A stretch of 64,000 nt of DNA from Agrostemma githago (Eukaryota > Streptophyta > Magnoliopsida > Caryophyllales > Caryophyllaceae). The stretch is taken from NCBI GenBank assembly GCA_958450325.1, contig OY288239.1, positions 43,233,811-43,297,810 of the forward strand. Reading direction: 5' to 3'. This document shows, in pieces, positions 43,900 through 54,138 of this stretch. Below the pieces are notes generated by a model, which ran no database searches, was not told where the DNA came from, and saw only the letters and a list, made by a program, of their open reading frames with translations. Position 1 is the stretch's first letter. Every line of letters starts with the position of its first letter. The position numbers and the translations under genes are program-made.

Positions 43900-44608
43900 T
43901 GTAACAATAACGTTACTAAATCAGCCTTAATACTTTCTTTTATAATTATTAACTGCGATGGAATGATTCATTTTACAGGATTAACCCTCCATGTTGGCAT
44001 GTATTTTATACAAAATGTAGCAGACGCGGGTTATGATGCTACAAATAGACGGTTAGACCTGTCAAATTTGACTCGACCCATAAACCCGACCCTAATTTAG
44101 TACATACAATTTTTTTTACTTTAAAAGACGTAACAAAATTAGGTGTTCGAAACTATTTCTGAGCATGACCTGTATACCCCGATCGGTGACAGATCTATTG
44201 TGTACATTAGCTACATGGCTAAAACAAACGATGCTCATCTTAATACCCGGTCACTGCTAGCAATTTTAATATCTGTGACAACTCATTTGGAACATTGAGT
44301 CTATCTGTGTCTTTTGTTCTCTAAGCATTTGAGTTTCGCATTAAATATATTTTTATGTATGTCATCATCTCGCTCTAAATTTAACCTGACCCACCTGACA
44401 CGTTTTTAGAGGCATGAGCCCGTTTATTTACTCGCAGCCCGTTTAACCCAAATCCTAAATGACCCGATTTTGGGTCGTGATCTAGCCTCACCTGTTCAAT
44501 TCTTTGGAAAGAAGAGACCACAAAACTTTAGTCTAAAATCCAATTTCTAGCCATCTATTTCTATGTCTGGATTTTGCTAAAACTCAGATTTTAACATACA
44601 GAATAGTA
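43900..44608. repeat. Non-coding segment duplicated on both sides of element B
   Basis: 44138-44600 is homologous to 60431-60945 in the same orientation (GTTCGAAACTATTT, TGACAACTCAT, GGAAAGAAGAGAC, CCATCTATTTCTATG). Includes CCCGAC-rich stretches. No gene. Confidence 0.75.
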
Positions 44609-44728
44609 CTCCCCTGTTTGTAGAGGAGTCACTCTTTCCTTTTTGGGTTGTCTCTCTAAAAGTCACTTTTTGTTTTATTCTTATTTTGTCTGATTTTTGT
44701 GGTTAACATTGATTCTAACCTCACTTAT
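44609..44728. mobile_element. Stowaway-like MITE, left half
   Basis: Starts CTCCCC after a TA. The right half is 60093-60181, ending GACGGAGGGAG before TA. Together about 209 bp, split by element B. Confidence 0.6.
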
Positions 44729-47130
44729 TGTGGACATGACATAGGTCCACCCCGACGCGGCCACGCGCAGGTTTGGGGAGGCGAATGAATCTTCATATGA
44801 GATGGTCAAATTGAAATTTAAATCGAAGTCGGAGTCGCCACCGAATTTTATGGTTATTCGGAACCGTTCGAGCCCACTCTATGTCGTAGTGGGCCGTGTA
44901 CAAAATACGACCCATTTCCGATTTCAGAGTTTATTGGGCTCGTCCCTTTGCAGTTCGATACAGATGCCGACTTGAGCGGTTTATCGTATATTGAATGACT
45001 CTCGTTGCCAATGGTTTCAGACATCCGGAAACCACGGTTCTGAGTAAGGGGTGAGGGTAAGTGTTGGGAAGTTCACTAAGAACACCCAACCCCGCCCGCA
45101 CATTAGCGGCCTCTACTAGGATATCGAATGATTTTTTAATACGCACGTTAGTTGAATGATGAATGATATGCACACATTGTTTTCCTAAGCATGAACGGGT
45201 TGCTAAGTCGTTTAATGCATGAAAATTAACGTCGAAGTTGAATTTAGCATGTGAAATTCGTTTTAGTATAACAAAACAAATGATGAAAAGGAATGAATTT
45301 GCTACAAGACAAACAAACGAGTTAGTATCGATTTGTAAATAATAATATAGCAAATAAAATAAATGTACGAGATCGAGAAAATAAATATTAATCGAAATCT
45401 GAAAAATATTGCTAAAACGATGTTTTGTATAAAAAACGAAGTTCGAAAAAATAATAAAAAAAACGAGAAAGGCGTGCCAAGGCAGCCGGCCGCGCGGCTC
45501 GCCTGGGACGTCGGCGAGTCGCGTGTCGGGCTGGTTCCGAGGGCGGTTTTTTGGAAATTCGATTAAATCGCGTACGAATATTGTATGATCCGTACTCGAG
45601 TTAATATTTTCGACATTCGTTATATTCGACAGTCGACTACGAAATCAATTTCAAATATTCGGAATAGTTTTGGAAAAGATGTAAATTTTAGAAATCGTTT
45701 CGTAGAATAAATAATAAAACGAACGAAAAAGTTTTAAAAAGAATCGGGTTTCAGGCCCGTGCGCGAGCCGCCTGGGCGTGGCGCGACTCGCGTATGGGTC
45801 TGTCCGGCTTTTTATTTTTTGTTCGAAATTGCTAAATTTGATGAATCGCGTACAAAATATGAATTAATTTGTATTCGATTCATGTTTTCGATATTCGTCA
45901 TATCCGATATTCGATTATGAAATCGATATCGGATATTTGGAATGATTTTAAAAAGGTTTTGTAAAATTGTTTGAAAAAAGGAATTTGAACGAGAAAAGAT
46001 GTAACGATTTTTAATATCGTCGAGATCTTAATATAATTCTTTTTGATACAACATTCGATTATAGCAAATCGATATCGTATTTTTAAGAATGTTTGTTATG
46101 AAAATAGATTTTTTGTTAATATTGATATTAGAAATAAAAAAAGACGACGCTTGACCCGTAAAAGGAAAAAGGACGACGAGGAAGAGAAGAGAAGAGAAGG
46201 AGAAATCGGGTTTGGTTACACCCTCAACCTACATGCTTTTGTTAACTCGGATCGGGGCTCGTCGGAATGTGGCTAGGCACAGGAGCGTCGAGGTGATGTC
46301 GGTCGGGCTAGGGTGGCTCGGTGAAGGTGACGGGTACGAGGGAGTTGGTTTCCTTCGGGTTTTGATGTAATATCGGTTTCTTGATGCTAAATGTAAGGAG
46401 TTCTATGGATGTGTGTTGTGATATTTTCTGACTTCTCTCAGGAATTCTGTCTGTATGATATGATGTTTTCTGATTGATGTCCTGATTTCTGATTGATGTG
46501 ATGTCGAAAGTGTTGTATGCAAGGGGCTATTTATAGAGAGTTCCCGACTTTGGCTAGGAGAGGTGCATTTGAATTAGAACTACCGCTTAGGATAGAAAAC
46601 ATAAGAGTTTGAGAAGCATGAGAATTCTGCTTTCTTGTGAAGGAAGAAAGGGAAACACGGCTGGTTTGCTGCTGTTTTGGCCGAGTATTTGCACTCGGTC
46701 GGGTGTTTGAATCGGTTTTCGGATAGGATTTCTACTTGAGATCGAATTCCATCCTTAAACGGAATTGTTTATTATTTTGTGAAGCTGATTTTTAGTAGAG
46801 TTGGGGTCCGAATTGGACACGTTAGACATCACGGTTGGTCCACAAGTCTCAGGAAATATCGTTGACCGGGTTTTGACTAGGTCGCTAAAAGACGGTTTTA
46901 CCCCTGGTGTCGGATTCGACCCAAATTAGTGTTATTTGACTCGAAACGACCCACTGAGCCTGAATTTGAGGTTGGTTTTGTGAAATTTGTACTCCTTAAA
47001 AAGCCCAAGATAAATATCCATGATTTCGAGCCCATTTCCGAGTACGTTAAAGCATGTTTGCGTCCGATCATCATCGGGTGTTTGTCGGAAACTACTATAG
47101 ACACCTGGCAGCAAAATGTGGGTGTCTACA
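44729..47130 (-). repeat. 3' LTR of element B
   Basis: 2402 bp, TGTGGACATG...GGGTGTCTACA, with a minus-strand TATAAATAG at 46527-46535. In several blocks it agrees with the LTR of element A against its own partner. Confidence 0.95.
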
Positions 47131-47142
47131 GAGCCCCCACTC
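47131..47142 (-). other. Polypurine tract, element B
   Basis: The minus strand reads GAGTGGGGGCTC, abutting the 3' LTR start. The corresponding site in element D is at 63500-63511. Confidence 0.8.
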
Positions 47143-47668
47143 TGACCGAGGCTTGGACAGGGCGAAAGTCAGAGTAGCTACCAGGTCAATCAAGGATTAA
47201 AACCCGGTAGCTTCCGGTCGGGTCGTTTAAGGTCCATTAGACCTGCCTGAAGGGCCCGCCGGCCATGGATTAGAAATGTACCTGAGCTGATGATAATAAT
47301 TCCGTGGGGAATTGAACTCGTCGCATAAGACTTAAAATGGGCCTATATGTGGGCTCATCTTGTTAAATGCTGCTGGGGAGTTATGCAAATTGCATGGTCC
47401 TGTTTGAGTCGTCCTGTACATATTTATGCAAAGTAGCAAATTTTGCACATAATATTTGTAGGAAAAATGACTCGTGCTGGGGAATAAAATTTTTGAGAAA
47501 AGGTTTGAATTTGTGAGTTTGTAGGAGTCTTTGAAAATTAGATAATTTTTTACTCTGAAAAGGAATAGGAATGCTCGGGATGACTTAGCTAATCTCAGGA
47601 TAAGGATTGTATGCTAAATACCCTAGGATTGGGAATCCTAAGGTGAGGAGGAGAAATTGGTTTTATGC

Positions 47669-47676
47669 TATAAATA
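47669..47676 (+). promoter_or_regulatory. TATA box of the antisense ORF
   Basis: TATAAATA on the plus strand, 96 bases before the ATG at 47772, followed by a pyrimidine-rich ACTCTCTCCTTGCTTC stretch where a start site would fall. It lies on the strand opposite to gag-pol. Confidence 0.65.
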
Positions 47677-47771
47677 CTCTCTCCTTGCTTCATAAATTTT
47701 CACAATTCCCACAATTCCTTAAAGAAATGAATAAACCCTGAAAAATTTATTCTTTCTTTTAGCAATTAATT

Positions 47772-49472
47772 ATGGGGATCGATCGATTAGTTGGAATGCT
47801 GCATGAATGGTCCAAGTATTTCAGAGATGCAGATAGGGCTATCCTGAATCAGAACGGCGTTACCCAATTGTCCGTGATCCGTCAGATGCAAGTAGACCGT
47901 CACTTCTTGGATGCTTGCCTGTCCTATTGGGACGATACCTATCATGTATTTGGTTTTCCTCAAGGAGAAATTTGCCCTATTCCTGAGGATTGCTGCTGCA
48001 GGAGGATGGAATCCCATACTTCGTCCTGCTATTCCTTTTTCAGTTCCTGACCCAAGGAGGAAGCTACGGGAATTTTTAGGGCTTTCTCATATGGAGGTAT
48101 CCCGTATGCTAGAAGGGGATACCGTTTCCTTGATCGATTTAGCTGAAAAATTTATGAACCCAGATGATGTCCGGGTCAGGCCGGTCCACAGGCGTAGGGC
48201 CTTTACTATTTGCATGCTCCATGTCTATGCCTTCGAGGGGCATATGGATTTATTATCTTGCATGGGCCACGTTAGACTTTTCACTGTGGCTGATCTGATG
48301 GAGACGGAGCATAGCCCGACTTGGTTGATTACAGGAGAAATTATCCAGGGTTTGGATAATCGCAAGAGGGATCCGTCAGTCCGGCTGACTGGGAGTACCC
48401 GTCTTCAACAGGTATGCCGTTTTTGATTTTTTTTTTCGGCTTTTCCGATTTTCCCGATTTCTGCGGTTTTCTCGGTTTTCGCGTTTTTCACGTTTTCTTT
48501 TTTTTTTCTTCTTCTTTTTTTGACGCGATTTTGACGATTTTTTGCGATTTTGATTTTTTGCGGGTTTTTCAGGTGTGGCTGTTCGAGAGGCTATCAATCT
48601 TGGATCCTCCCCTAGACGTGAGCCGGTATCAACCCAGGCAAGTAATGGCGAGGAGACGAGCTATTGCCTTTTCTCGCTTCAACACCCAAAAATACTGGGA
48701 TGAGGTGTTATCCTTCCATGGAGGCCTACTGATCCGCTGGGCCGTGCCATGGTGGCCGATTTACGTTTGGACTGGTTTGGAGTCTCGAGATAGGGCTAGA
48801 TATCGGGTAATCCTATCTTTTAGCCAGACAATTCACCTCTTTCCCGATCGCATACTTAGGCAATATGGTCGGATGCAAAGAATCCTGGAAATTGAGGCAG
48901 TCGTGAGTGAATCTACTCAGTTGACGGATGTAATGTGTGACACCTGGATGCAAAGGTGGTATACACGAGCTACTTGGCCCGTTCCCAGAAATCCTCATTC
49001 GATTTGGGTAACTGACTCTTATGTGAGATGGACAAGAGCTGATTCAGCTAAAACCCGAGTTGTCTTGAAAACTGACGAGGCCTATGACCTGTTACGCCGG
49101 GAGCATGCTAAAAATATAAGAAGCTTCTTTGCCGAAGAAGCTACTCCGACAGGTCAGAAAGGGAGATCTAGGACTCCGACTGAAGGGTCCAGTACTAAGG
49201 GTGCATGGGGGAAAGTGAGCCCCCAGACGGAATTAGAAAAGAGACTAGGGCCAAAGCTGGCGGTTAAGGACCAACTTGGTCCTCGAGACAGGCTTCCCGA
49301 ACCCGTTAGGGCTCGGTTTGGACCGGTGCAAATGGTGGACGACCCAAAATCGAAGAAGCGGGTTCGAACTAAAGAAATTTCCCTTGTGATTAGGGAACGT
49401 TCGCCCCCACCCTGTCGGCCTCGGGCTCCACGTGACCCGAAAGATAAAGGGAAAGGAAAAATGTACGAGTAG
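47772..49472 (+). pseudogene. Antisense extra ORF (aORF) of the Tat element
   Basis: A plus-strand gene inside element B, opposite to gag-pol, between integrase and the 3' LTR. Exon 1 runs from the ATG at 47772 to 48411. A T-rich intron with GT...AG ends follows (48412-48572, phase 0), and exon 2 runs from 48573 to the TAG at 49470-49472. Exon 1 needs one frame change near 47985-48000: the first frame has FLDACLSYWDDTYHVFGFP, the second has REFLGLSHMEVSRML and HRRRAFTICMLHVYAFEG. Exon 2 holds VWLFERLSILDPP, RRRAIAFSRFNTQKYWDE and IRWAVPWWPIYVW, then a basic tail. Such ORFs are described in Tat elements and resemble plant-mobile-domain proteins; their function is unknown. An AATAAA lies at 49575-49580. 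The frame change may be decay. Confidence 0.78.
48412..48572 (+). other. Intron of the antisense ORF
   Basis: A 161-bp T-rich stretch: AACAG|GTATGCC at the donor and GGTTTTTCAG|GTGTGG at the acceptor. Splicing joins ...RLQQ to VWLFERL in frame, whereas the unspliced frame stops at 48424-48426. Confidence 0.75.
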
Positions 49473-49852
49473 TCTCCTAAATTTATTATTTAAGTATTAC
49501 TACTATTTTTGTGGTGTGATTTTGTTTGTGTTGTTTTTTTTTGAAACTCCCGAGTTTATCGGTTTTTCTTAAATAATAAAAAGACATATTAGTGAGTACC
49601 GTTCCCGTCTTTTCGTTATTGCAGTGGTTGTACCCCTTTTGAGGGGGTTGCCTACGTATCCAAAATTAATGGAATCAAACCTTCCGTAGTTCAGAAGTAT
49701 TTTTGCAATTTTTCGAAATACATCAAGATTATTAATTCGAGATGTGCAACGGTAGGATAGATAATCCTAACTTATTGACTTGCTTAAAATTTTTGAAAAT
49801 TCATAAAAAGACATTTTTTTATAATTTTTTGCAAATGACATTGAGATAGGAT
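49473..49852. other. Gap between antisense ORF and integrase ends
   Basis: The convergent 3' ends of the two transcription units. Contains AATAAA (49575-49580, plus strand). No gene. Confidence 0.6.
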
Positions 49853-50830
49853 TTATGGGTAGTAACGCTTCAGCTGGTCCAAGTTTGTTGGGTTGACGAA
49901 CTCGTTCCCGTCCAAGTCCGTTAGCATTACTGCTCCTCCTGAAAGAATCTTCTTTACTAGATACGGCCCAGCCCAATTAGGTTTGAACTTCCCCCTTGGG
50001 TCAACCGGTAGTAAAGCTCGAACAGATTTTAGGACTAGATCGCCCTCTTTGATGTTCCTGGGCCTAACCCTTTTGTTAAAAGCCCGTTGGATCCTTTTCT
50101 GATATATCTGAATATTATTCAGAGCCCGGGACCGCCGTTCGTCTATGAGGACTAGCGAGTCATATCGGGCTTGGACCCAGTCCGCTTCAGGTACCTGACT
50201 CTCGAGTAGAATTCTGAGGGATGGTACTTCTAGTTCGACTGGTTGGACTCCTTCCATTCCGTATGTCAGATAATATGGTGTTGCTCCGGTTGCAGTTCGA
50301 ATTGATGTCCGATATCCCCATAAGGCAAAGGGTATCTTGTCGGGCCAGTCCCGGTAATTCTCAGCCATCTTTTTAAGAATGGTGACAATTGTCTTATTGG
50401 CTGCCTCCACCGCTCCATTTGTTTGAGGACGGTAAGGTGACGATGTATGCCTTTGAAACTTGTACTTTTCTAGCAAAATGGCAGTTTCAGCTTGGAAATG
50501 GGTCCCGTGATCGCTGATGAACTCGTGCAAAATCCCGTATCGACATATAATTTTATTTTGGATGAACTAAGCCACATGTTTGGCATTCAAGATCCGGTAT
50601 GACTCGGCTTCGACCCATTTAGTGAAATAGTCGATAGCCATTAGGATGAAACAGTGACCTCCCGTCCCGGAAGGGTTCACTTTCCCGATTATATCAATTC
50701 CCCATGTGGAGAACGGCCATGGTGACGTCATTGTATATAATAGGGATGAAGGCATATGTTGTACATTGGCGAAAATCTGACAGTTGTGGCAGTGTTTGAC
50801 ATATAACTGACAGTCAGTTTCCATGCTATT
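49853..50830 (-). pseudogene. Element B integrase
   Basis: Zinc-binding part with YVKHCHNCQIFAN, the first catalytic Asp in FSTWGIDIIGKV, the second in FISDHGTHF (His where Asn is usual), and Glu in SPYRPQTNGAVEAANK. The C-terminal part has LVLKSVRALLPVDPRGKFKP, NWAGPYLV and the end LDQLKRYYP, with the stop at 49853. A TAG at 50567-50569 interrupts the core, and a TAG at 50831-50833 separates it from RNase H. Catalyses strand transfer into host DNA in live relatives. Confidence 0.92.
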
Positions 50831-51916
50831 CTAGTAATAACCGAGTCTTGCGATTTTCCGGGCCAACATATGGGCGTTCATGTGTGGACCGTTTTCACCA
50901 TCATGTACCTCGGCCATGACTCTTTCGGCTCGAGTTTTGTCAATGCATAGAAGTAAAGCCCCCTGTGCTGTCTTCTTATATAACTGTCCATCGTCTGTGC
51001 GGATGAACTGGGTCGCCCATCTTCGTAGAGCTTTCTTGGCCCGGTTTTCAGCTCCCGGAGGATATTCCCCCGACGTTAAGTAGGTTAGAATAGCCTGATA
51101 CCAAGGTTCTGGATCAGTTATTTCGATATCTTGGATAGCGTGGATATATGCCGGCTCTGACCGCCTTTCGACGCAAATGGGCATGCTGGTTAGATGTGCT
51201 GGGATATTTAGTACAGATGCTAATTTTGAGAGAGCATCTGCAAACTGGTTTTCTTCCCGAGGTAGATAAATGTACTCGACTTTTTGGAATTGTTTTTCGA
51301 GAACCCTTACTCGTGCTTGGTAGGCCACGAGATTTGTGTTCCGAGTCTTCCATTTTTGTAGGGTTTGATTTATGACTAACGATGAGTCACCGTGGACCCG
51401 GAGGTTTGTTACTCCTAAATCAGCGGCGGCTTGCAGTCCGTGAATGCATGCTTCGTACTCGGCTGCGTTGTTAGTCACGTCAAAATCTAGCTTAATGGAC
51501 AACGGGGTGTGCTCCCCTTGTGGTGAGATTAGCAAGATCCCGACACCAAATCCTCGGAAGTTGGACGCTCCGTCGAAATACAGATCCCATGTGTCGGTGT
51601 CGGTATGGAATATGTCTTCATCTGGGAAGGCCCAAGTATCGGTGTATTCTTCCTCGGATATCGGACTATCGGCGAGGAATTCTGCTACTACCCGGCCCTT
51701 TATGGCTTTTAAAGGTACGAACTTGAGGTCGAACTCAGCTAGCATTAAAGTCCATCTGAATATACGGCCGTTGAGGATGGGCTTTTCGAACAGATACTTG
51801 ATTGGATCCATTTTGGATAGCACGTGTACCTCGTGACTAAGCATGTAGTGTCGGAGCTTTTTAGTGGCCCATACTAAAGCTAGACACGTCTTTTCGAGCA
51901 TTGTGTACTTGCATTC
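50831..51916 (-). pseudogene. Element B tandem RNase H domains
   Basis: The first part (51901 to about 51640) is the usual gypsy connection/RNase H: MLEKTCLALVWATKKLRHYM ... FRWTLMLAEFDLKF. It is followed by a second, archaeal-type RNase H with YFDGASNFRGFG, NNAAEYEACIHGL, VHGDSSLVINQ and ENQFADALSKLA, whose D-E-D-D set appears complete. A C-terminal stretch leads to the integrase zinc region. Acquisition of a second RNase H is known from the Tat lineage. Bounded by stops at 51917-51919 and 50831-50833. Confidence 0.9.
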
Positions 51917-52696
51917 CTATTCCAAGAACTTTTTACTGATATAGTAAATAGCCCGTTCTTCGGAATCGACCGTCTGGGCCAGCATAGCGCCCATGGCCGT
52001 TTCAGTCGTTGTCAAGTATAATGACAGAGGCAAACCGTGCTGAGGTGGCATTAACACCGGTGGAGAGGATAGAATTTCCTTGATCTTATCGAAAGCCATT
52101 TGACATTTGTCGTCCCATAGTGTTCGTTCTCCTATCTTCAGTTTCTTGAAAATGGGCTCACATACCATGGTTAGCTTTGAAATGAACCGGCTTATATATT
52201 GGACTTTCCCGAGAAACCCCCTTATCTCCTTTTCGGTTTTAGGCGGTGGCATCTCGGTTATGGCCTTGATCTTTGCTGGGTCAACTTCGATGCCACGTTG
52301 GCTGACAATGTGGCCCAGTAGCTTGCCCGATGTTACCCCGAAACTGCATTTTTGAGGGTTTAACCTCATGTTGTACTTGCGTAGTCGGGTGAAGAACTTC
52401 CTTAGGGCTGCAATGTGCCCGTTTCGGTCCTTGGATTTGACAATCATGTCGTCGACGTAGACCTCCACTTCCTTATGCATCATGTCATGCAATAAAGTGG
52501 TGGCGGTCCGTTGATAAGTGGCACCAGCGTTAATAAGCCCAAATGGCATCACGGTATAGCAGTAAGTCCCCCAAGGTGTGATGAAGGTGGTCTTACTCAT
52601 GTCTTCTTCCGCCATTTTGATCTGATTATATCCGGCATACCCGTCCTTGAATGATAGAAGGGCATGGTCGGCCGTGTTATCCACCAATATGTCGAT
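51917..52696 (-). pseudogene. Element B RT, N-terminally deleted
   Basis: Begins abruptly at IDILVDNTADHALLSF, inside RT motif A (catalytic Asp in SFKDGYAGYNQI). It continues with TPWGTYCYTVMPFGL, the active site VYVDDMIVKS and the thumb-like LNPQKCSFGV and GFLGKVQYISRFI, and ends in SKKFLE before a TAG (51917-51919). The roughly 100 residues that should precede it, including motifs 1-2, are missing because of the deletion at about 52700. Without them RT cannot fold. Confidence 0.92.
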
Positions 52697-52766
52697 GTTC
52701 TAAAGGGGCTCCTCGGGATTTAAAGATAAGCCCAACCTAAGCATCTGAGGTTCTAAAGGGGCTCCT
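52697..52766. repeat. Deletion junction with 17-base repeat
   Basis: GTTCTAAAGGGGCTCCT occurs at the RT/protease-linker junction (52697-52713) and again at its proper place 37 bases on (52750-52766). Element A has the full intervening sequence (1-175). Confidence 0.8.
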
Positions 52767-53402
52767 ACGTTGATGGAATCAGTTTCTTCGATTACCGGAT
52801 TTCGAGACTCCCTTTGTTTGAGTTGCTCAATTAGATGCGGAGGCAATGGTACCTGTTCGTCGGGTTTCTCAATGTCATTGCAAGTAAGATTTTTGAAAAC
52901 ATTTTGAAAATAAGCCGAGTCGTAAGCAGAACGGTTATCGTTATTATTGATAGTGAATTTTGAAAAGAGCTCGAAGAGAGCTGCCATCTGATCATTGGTC
53001 AGAGGCGGGATAGGGAGAGCCCTCGGGACAGACTCCGGGGCTCCCGATGGTGTGGCTAAAGAAGGGAGAGGGGTTACAGACTCGATCCTAGTACTGGACC
53101 CTCTAGACTTTGACTCAGACTCCGACTCTGACTCAGACTCTGACTCGGACTCAGACTCAGATTCGGATTCGATAGCATGCATATCTCCTTCACCAGTAGT
53201 TAGCTTGTGGACTCGACCCTGACTGTCGGTCCATTTAGTTGTCTTCCTCCAAGCTCTCTTCCCAGTGTTGGCACCAACTTAAGAGATCAGCTTAGTTGGA
53301 TCGAACATGCTGCTGCGGAGAATCAAGCTGACTAACTCCTGTTTAGGGGTCGGGACGACCTTGTCTTCCCCGAAGAGTAGTCCTAGAATGGGCTCAGTAA
53401 TG
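52717..53402 (-). pseudogene. Element B protease-RT linker
   Basis: Aligns with 175-872 of element A. Includes PILGLLFGEDKVV, a TAA (53279-53281) where A has Glu, the Ser-Glu tract (53111-53171) and the NDQMAALFELFSKF block. Separated from the protease by the Cassandra insertion. No enzyme activity is assigned to this part. Confidence 0.85.
53111..53171 (-). repeat. Ser-Glu coding hexanucleotide repeat
   Basis: GACTCN units, coding Glu-Ser alternation; uninterrupted here, unlike the copy in A. Confidence 0.9.
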
Positions 53403-53510
53403 TTTGTTGAAACACCCCACATTGATTGAAGATGTCCTATTTATGAGCTTTGCTTAAAGGGATTTGAAGTACTACTCATATCAACGAAGTGCACTTTCTT
53501 TTCTAGTTTG

Positions 53511-53585
53511 CCCATGATAAGAACTCTGCAGTTAAGCGTGCTTGACTGGGAGCAATCTTAGGATGGGTGACCTCCTGGGAAGGTT
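53511..53585 (+). other. 5S rRNA-derived segment, LTR 1
   Basis: Matches the 3' two thirds of plant 5S rRNA: GAACTCTGCAGTTAAGCGTG, then CTTAGGATGGGTGACCTCCT and GGGAAG. It keeps the internal promoter boxes A and C nearly intact. Not a free 5S gene: no 5' third and no T-run terminator. Confidence 0.9.
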
Positions 53586-53934
53586 TCCGGGATGCGCATG
53601 AGTGAGGACAAAATGTGCTAGAAAGGACTCGTGTTGGTCTGTGGGACCAGTACAAAGCCTGGCGGGCTACCGCAGTTAACATTTCCGGTCCTAGGATTGG
53701 GCCGGGGTGTTACAAATGGTATCAGAGCAACCCTGCGACCGTGCATTTGGCACCTAGCGGGGGTGGATTCTGGGTCAGCGGTTATGCTGCCAGGCGCAAC
53801 GAGGGCGTTGCGTTCTTCAAGTGGGAGTGATTGAAACACCCCACATTGATTGAAGATGTCCTATTTATGAGCTTTGTTTAAAGAGATTTGAAGTACTACT
53901 CATATCAACGAAGTGCACTTTCTTTTCTAGTTTG

Positions 53935-54007
53935 CCCATGATAAGAACTCTGCAGTTAAGCGTGCTTGACTGGGAGCAATCTTAGGATGGGTGACCTCCT
54001 GGGAAAG
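53935..54007 (+). other. 5S rRNA-derived segment, LTR 2
   Basis: The same segment in the second LTR, with one difference near GGGAAAG. Confidence 0.9.
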
Positions 54008-54138
54008 TTTCCGGGATGCGCATGAGTGAGGACAAAATGTGCTAGAAAGGACTCGTGTTGGTCTGTGGGACCAGTACAAAATGTGCTACCGCAGTTAACA
54101 TTTCCGGTCCTAGGATTGGGCCGGGGTGTTACATTTGT

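Larger units (their letters stand above)
53403..54138 (+). mobile_element. Cassandra-type TRIM with 5S rRNA in its LTRs
   Basis: A 726-bp miniature LTR retrotransposon at 53408-54133, with 5-bp duplication tttgt (53403-53407, 54134-54138). LTRs: 53408-53714 (307 bp) and 53832-54133 (302 bp), TGAAACACCC...GGGTGTTACA. The 117-bp interior has the primer site TGGTATCAGAGC at 53717 and a purine-rich AAGTGGGAGTGAT before LTR 2. Each LTR carries 5S rRNA sequence. No coding capacity. It interrupts the protease region of B and is absent from A, so it arrived after the two lineages separated. Confidence 0.95.

Noticed and set aside
53511..54007. Two 5S rRNA genes
   Set aside because: Only the 3' two thirds are present, with no terminator, and both lie inside the LTRs of a Cassandra TRIM with target duplications.
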